From positions 124,001 to 188,000 of the forward strand of contig NZ_JBEFZF010000003.1 of NCBI RefSeq assembly GCF_046524175.1: a DNA stretch of 64,000 bases. Direction: 5' to 3'. The notes beneath the pieces were generated by a model, which had not been told where the DNA came from, did no database searches, and worked only from the letters and a program-made list of their open reading frames with translations. Source of the stretch: Spongiivirga sp046524175. Its GTDB lineage: Bacteria > Bacteroidota > Bacteroidia > Flavobacteriales > Flavobacteriaceae. Shown here piece after piece: positions 60,623-64,000 of the stretch (positions within the stretch are counted from its first letter, which is position 1; each line of letters starts with the position of its first letter). Position numbers and translations under genes: made by a program.

Positions 60623-61933
60623 TTAGTGCATTGGATTTTTAAAAGTATTCAACACCTTTTTTCGTTTACCAGATGAAAGTAAGGGAATGGAATCGATATA
60701 GTTGATTTTCAATTCAGCATCCGCACCAAAATGTGATTTCATAAATTCAATAATCTCTTTTTCAACTGAAAACTGATCATTGATAATTAAGTTAATTGTG
60801 TATTCTTTTTTACCCGTTTGTAAAAACTGGTATTCTATGATGCCTTTATATCGCTCTAAATAAGAAGGTATAAAAGAAGAAATAATGTTACCTTCGGTAT
60901 CGTAAATAGTATCATGTAATCTGCCTTCGATGGTAGATAATAATGGGATGCCGTCATGACCAATTTCCATAGTCCCAACGTCACCAGTATCGTATCTAAT
61001 TAATGGCATTGCATAGTTAAACAGATCGGTTATTACTATTCTACCTTGCTGACCATTTTGAACAGGTGTATCGCTATTAAAGTCTAGAATTTCGATATAA
61101 TAGCTAGCCCAATTAATTATAAAATCAGTACCCGTGCCAGGGATTTGCTGTGCGATAATTCCATTTTCAGTATTAGAATATCGTGACAATAATGGAACAT
61201 CAAAATAAGATTTAAATTTGTCACGGGTAACTGGCGATAATGCTTCCGCCATCGCTATTGCGGATTTAACTCCACTAAAATCAAAACGTACATGCTGATC
61301 TGCCAGATACCTTATCAATAAATCAAAACCAGAAGCATATCCTAAGAGCCCTTTTGTTCTTTTAGGATTTCGACTTAGTTGTTGACAAAGACGATTTAGT
61401 GCACGGTCATCAAGTTCTGTAATTTCTATTTGAACAACATTCTGAATTTTTGCCTGTAAACCACTTTTCCTAAGAAGTTCATCCCAAAAACGTATGTAGA
61501 ATAAAGAGCTTCCCAATTGGTATCCAGAACGCTGTGAAAAATATAGCGTGTCTGCAATATTTCTATTAATCTTCAAATCATTTTGACGCACATCAAAAGG
61601 CTCTCCGGTTGAACCGCTTGTAGATTTTATCCAGTACTTTTCTTTTAAATAATTTTCAGCATAAAACTCCTCATAATTTTCGACGATTTTTCTTTTAAAA
61701 ACAACTGGAAAATCCTCTAAACGAGCAGTATTTAAATTACTATAGAAAGGAATATTTCTTATCGCGTGTTGCGTTAACTCGCCTATTTTAATCTTGTGGT
61801 ATTGCTTAACCTGGTTCCAATTATCATAACCTAAAATAACACGTACTTCATTAAAATGTTTTTTAACTGGACTTCCTTTAAATGTATCTAAAAGCCAGAA
61901 CGCTTTATTTCGTAACCGATTAGTAAATGCCAT
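60623..61933 (-). CDS. Phenylacetate-CoA ligase-like / CapK-family adenylate-forming protein
   Basis: The 436-residue protein resembles PaaK/CapK-type adenylate-forming enzymes. It has the nucleotide-binding loop IKSTSGSTGEPF, the adenine-pocket motif RYSNTENG (position of the RxGxTE/GCTE motif), and the A8-like RYDTGDVG. The N-terminal 100 residues match CapK homologues found with polysaccharide biosynthesis genes. The substrate and partner are unknown. It is 17 bases downstream of the M28 peptidase gene on the same strand, so operon membership is possible. Confidence 0.87.
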   Translation of the reverse strand: MAFTNRLRNKAFWLLDTFKGSPVKKHFNEVRVILGYDNWNQVKQYHKIKIGELTQHAIRNIPFYSNLNTARLEDFPVVFKRKIVENYEEFYAENYLKEKYWIKSTSGSTGEPFDVRQNDLKINRNIADTLYFSQRSGYQLGSSLFYIRFWDELLRKSGLQAKIQNVVQIEITELDDRALNRLCQQLSRNPKRTKGLLGYASGFDLLIRYLADQHVRFDFSGVKSAIAMAEALSPVTRDKFKSYFDVPLLSRYSNTENGIIAQQIPGTGTDFIINWASYYIEILDFNSDTPVQNGQQGRIVITDLFNYAMPLIRYDTGDVGTMEIGHDGIPLLSTIEGRLHDTIYDTEGNIISSFIPSYLERYKGIIEYQFLQTGKKEYTINLIINDQFSVEKEIIEFMKSHFGADAELKINYIDSIPLLSSGKRKKVLNTFKNPMH

Positions 61934-61950
61934 AAATTATTAGCTATCAA

Positions 61951-63357
61951 CTATCCTTTTATTTTAGGTTGCGGTTGGGTTTTTACTCCATATTTGTCAA
62001 AAAGGTACATTAATGAGGTCATGGTAGCGGCACCAAGTTCTAATTCTCTTTTATTGACGGCATCAAAAGTGTCGTTAGCAGCATGATGATAATCAAAATA
62101 TCGCTGTGAGTCCGGTCGCAATCCTGCCATTACAATCTCATTATTTTTAAGGGGACCGATGTCCGCTCCACTTTCACCTTTTTCAAAATAATGAATAAGA
62201 TAGGGTTTGAATAAAGACCTCCATGATTGCACTTGAGCGAAAGCTGCGTCATTTGCATCAAAAGAAAAACCTCTGGGTGTAAATCCACCGGAATCGCTTT
62301 CTAAAGCGAACACATGGCGTTCATTTTTCTGTCGCGCTACCTCTGCATATTTACGGCCGCCACGAAGTCCATTTTCTTCATTCATAAATAATACAACGCG
62401 AATTGTTCTTTTTGGTTTATAACCGGTTTTTTTAAGTAACCTCAATACTTCCATGCTTTGCACAACCCCTGCACCATCATCATGACTTCCGTCGCCAAGG
62501 TCCCAAGAATCTAGATGTCCTCCTACAACCATTACTTCTTTCGGGAATTCTGTTCCTGTCATTTCGCCAATGACATTATATGATTCTACATCTTTAAATT
62601 GTTCGCAAGATTGTTTAAAGTAAAATTGTGTGTCTAGATTCCACTTAATCATTTTACTCAACAGCTCAGCACCATTGGTACTAATGGCAGCGGCCGGTAT
62701 CCACTTTCTTCTAGGAAGATTGCCGTAGTTCATCGCCCCGGTGTGTGGAAAATCGTCTAATCGTAAATTCATAGACCGGACAATTACACCAACGGCCCCA
62801 TATTTGGCAGCCTCCTTCGCCCCTGATGCCCGCTGATCGACGCACCCACCATAGGCATGGAATGTATTAATTAAGTCGGCTTGCATGGGCCGATTATAGA
62901 AGACTATTTTACCTTTTATTTTTTGTTCTCCTAAACTATCAAGTTCTTCTAGTGATTCTACCTCGATCACCTTGGCTTTAATTCCCTCTTTTGGTGTTGC
63001 TACAGAACCACCCAACGCACAAATCGGCACTTCGTTTTTAGAACCCGGTTGAGCTTCTATATAGGCTACTTCCTTCGGACCACGAACCCATTTTGGTACC
63101 ATTACCGGCTGTAACCATACCTTATCTAAGCCAAGAGATTCTAACTCTTCTTTGGTATATTTAACAGCTTTTTCTGCATTTAAAGAACCCGATAGACGCC
63201 CACCTATTTTATTAGACAAATGATCTAACCACTGATAGCTTTGCCCATTAGTCAATGCCGTTTTATAGATGTTTTTTAATTGCACTTCATCATCCTTATC
63301 CTGAGAAAAAGAAATGGTAGTTGCGAATAGTAGAAATGTAAATAAATACTTATTCAT
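61951..63357 (-). CDS. Secreted M28-family metallopeptidase
   Basis: This 468-residue secreted protease has a signal peptide ending near ISFSQ (residue 19). Metal-binding and catalytic motifs are VVGGHLDSWDLGDGSHDDGAG (His, Asp pair) and VVLFMNEENGLRGG (Glu catalytic and ligand), as in M28 aminopeptidases. A PA-like insert domain lies near residues 110-250. It should cleave N-terminal residues from periplasmic peptides. It overlaps the ppk2 gene by eight bases. Confidence 0.93.
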   Translation of the reverse strand: MNKYLFTFLLFATTISFSQDKDDEVQLKNIYKTALTNGQSYQWLDHLSNKIGGRLSGSLNAEKAVKYTKEELESLGLDKVWLQPVMVPKWVRGPKEVAYIEAQPGSKNEVPICALGGSVATPKEGIKAKVIEVESLEELDSLGEQKIKGKIVFYNRPMQADLINTFHAYGGCVDQRASGAKEAAKYGAVGVIVRSMNLRLDDFPHTGAMNYGNLPRRKWIPAAAISTNGAELLSKMIKWNLDTQFYFKQSCEQFKDVESYNVIGEMTGTEFPKEVMVVGGHLDSWDLGDGSHDDGAGVVQSMEVLRLLKKTGYKPKRTIRVVLFMNEENGLRGGRKYAEVARQKNERHVFALESDSGGFTPRGFSFDANDAAFAQVQSWRSLFKPYLIHYFEKGESGADIGPLKNNEIVMAGLRPDSQRYFDYHHAANDTFDAVNKRELELGAATMTSLMYLFDKYGVKTQPQPKIKG

Positions 63358-64000
63358 TGTTTAGTTGATCTTTAAATTCATCAATCCGGAGTTTCACTTC
63401 TTCATCTAACTCCGGTTCTTTAATATCCTTATATTCTTTAAGCGTATCGTACATAATTTTAGCCGTTAATAGACGTGCCGTTGGCTTATCATCGGCAGGA
63501 ATAATATACCATGGCGCATGCGATTTGGAAGTCTTGTTAATAGCATCTTCATAACAAGCTTGATAGTCATCCCAAAGCTTACGTTCTTTTAAATCTCCAG
63601 GAGAAAACTTCCAGTTTTTTTCCTTCAATCTCAGTCTTCTTAGCAATCTATTTTTTTGTTCGTCTTTTGACAAATGCAAAAAGAACTTAAAGATAATGGT
63701 CCCATTTTGTGCAATGGTTTTTTCAAAATTGTTAATCTGTTCAAATCGCTTTTTCCAAAAAGCATCATTGATGTCACTTACGGAATGTACATCGGGTAAA
63801 TTTTCTCCTAAAATATATTCAGGATGTACTCGTGTGACCAATACATTTTCGTAATGTGTTCTATTAAAAACCGCAAACTTCCCTCTTGCGGGAAGTGCTA
63901 TATAATGCCTCCATAAATAATCATGAGCACGCTCTAAGTCTGTAGGGACTTTAAAACTGTGTACCACCACACCGCGACTATTAAAATCTTTAAACACCTC
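63350..64000 (-). CDS. Polyphosphate kinase 2 (PPK2) family protein, partial
   Basis: The open frame runs off the right edge of the window, so the N-terminus, including the Walker A loop, is not seen; the GTG at 63997 is internal, not the start. The visible part is the PPK2 core: a FKVPTDLERAHDYLWRHYIALPARG segment, FNRTHYENVLVTRVHPE (Walker B region), and KFFLHLSKDEQKNRLLRRL, ending in the lid WKFSPGDLKERKLWDDY and YIIPADDKPTARLLTA. PPK2 enzymes use polyphosphate to phosphorylate nucleotides. Class and direction cannot be fixed here. Confidence 0.93.
   Translation of the reverse strand, partial: EVFKDFNSRGVVVHSFKVPTDLERAHDYLWRHYIALPARGKFAVFNRTHYENVLVTRVHPEYILGENLPDVHSVSDINDAFWKKRFEQINNFEKTIAQNGTIIFKFFLHLSKDEQKNRLLRRLRLKEKNWKFSPGDLKERKLWDDYQACYEDAINKTSKSHAPWYIIPADDKPTARLLTAKIMYDTLKEYKDIKEPELDEEVKLRIDEFKDQLNNE

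Noticed and set aside
1..64000. Genomic island, prophage or insertion sequence
   Set aside because: No transposase, integrase, phage structural gene, tRNA-flanked boundary or obvious change in base composition was seen across the window.

Overview
The window is chromosomal DNA from a member of the Bacteroidota, almost certainly a marine-type Flavobacteriaceae. It is AT-rich, Shine-Dalgarno sequences are weak, and several intergenic regions carry the flavobacterial -7 promoter element TAnnTTTG. Gene content agrees: a type IX secretion (T9SS) type-B cargo protein, OstA-like and DUF349/DUF5606/DUF6249/DUF6503 proteins, a long Bacteroidota-type SecA, and a RelA-Fur-PurA gene string. I saw no insertion sequence, prophage, CRISPR array, rRNA or tRNA gene. 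Gene density is high and no gene-free gap exceeds 300 bases.

Layout. 1-8.5 kb: partial uvrB, a T9SS cargo protein, an ABC exporter pair, an unrecognised protein with kinase-like motifs, mnmA and a MORN-repeat protein. 8.7-13.9 kb: a fasciclin (FAS1) cluster of three secreted FAS1 genes surrounding an ECF sigma factor with its overlapping RskA-type anti-sigma gene. 13.9-31.7 kb: mostly core genes, including a DUF6503 lipoprotein, a TrmH/SpoU methyltransferase, an M48 protease, the relA/spoT-fur-purA-ostA string, a class III aminotransferase, a TPR protein, two tandem DUF368 (PopT-type) transporters, aroE, a DUF349 protein and a CDP-alcohol phosphatidyltransferase. 31.7-34.0 kb: a minus-strand operon ruvX-def-DUF5606-mazG. 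34.2-45.9 kb: dapD, a glycosyltransferase overlapping an internally deleted methyltransferase-like gene, a cobalamin adenosyltransferase, a DUF2795 protein, secA, a secreted M14 peptidase, an amidohydrolase and DUF4199.

45.9-54.2 kb holds two more ECF sigma operons on the minus strand. The first is sigma / two-helix membrane protein / M23 peptidase. It diverges from a DUF6249 gene, and both directions carry matching GTAACC-N16-CGTC promoters. The second is sigma / one-helix membrane protein / DUF4097-like protein with a long charged helix / secreted protein. Between them lie msrA, an M15 dipeptidase and an unknown cysteine-motif protein. 54.3-64 kb: aldose epimerase, DUF2911, meaB, a DPM-like glycosyltransferase, a GEEISWGQRIF-motif membrane protein, PAP2 phosphatase, MATE exporter, a CapK/PaaK-like adenylate-forming protein, an M28 peptidase and partial ppk2.

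The main themes are envelope biology and envelope-stress signalling: three ECF/anti-sigma modules in about 41 kb, secreted adhesion-type proteins, cell-wall peptidases, and polyprenyl-phosphate and phospholipid enzymes. The items I consider most worth following are the FAS1/ECF/RskA cluster, the divergent ECF promoter pair, the kinase-like protein at 5.4 kb and the methyltransferase-like protein lacking its SAM-binding core.
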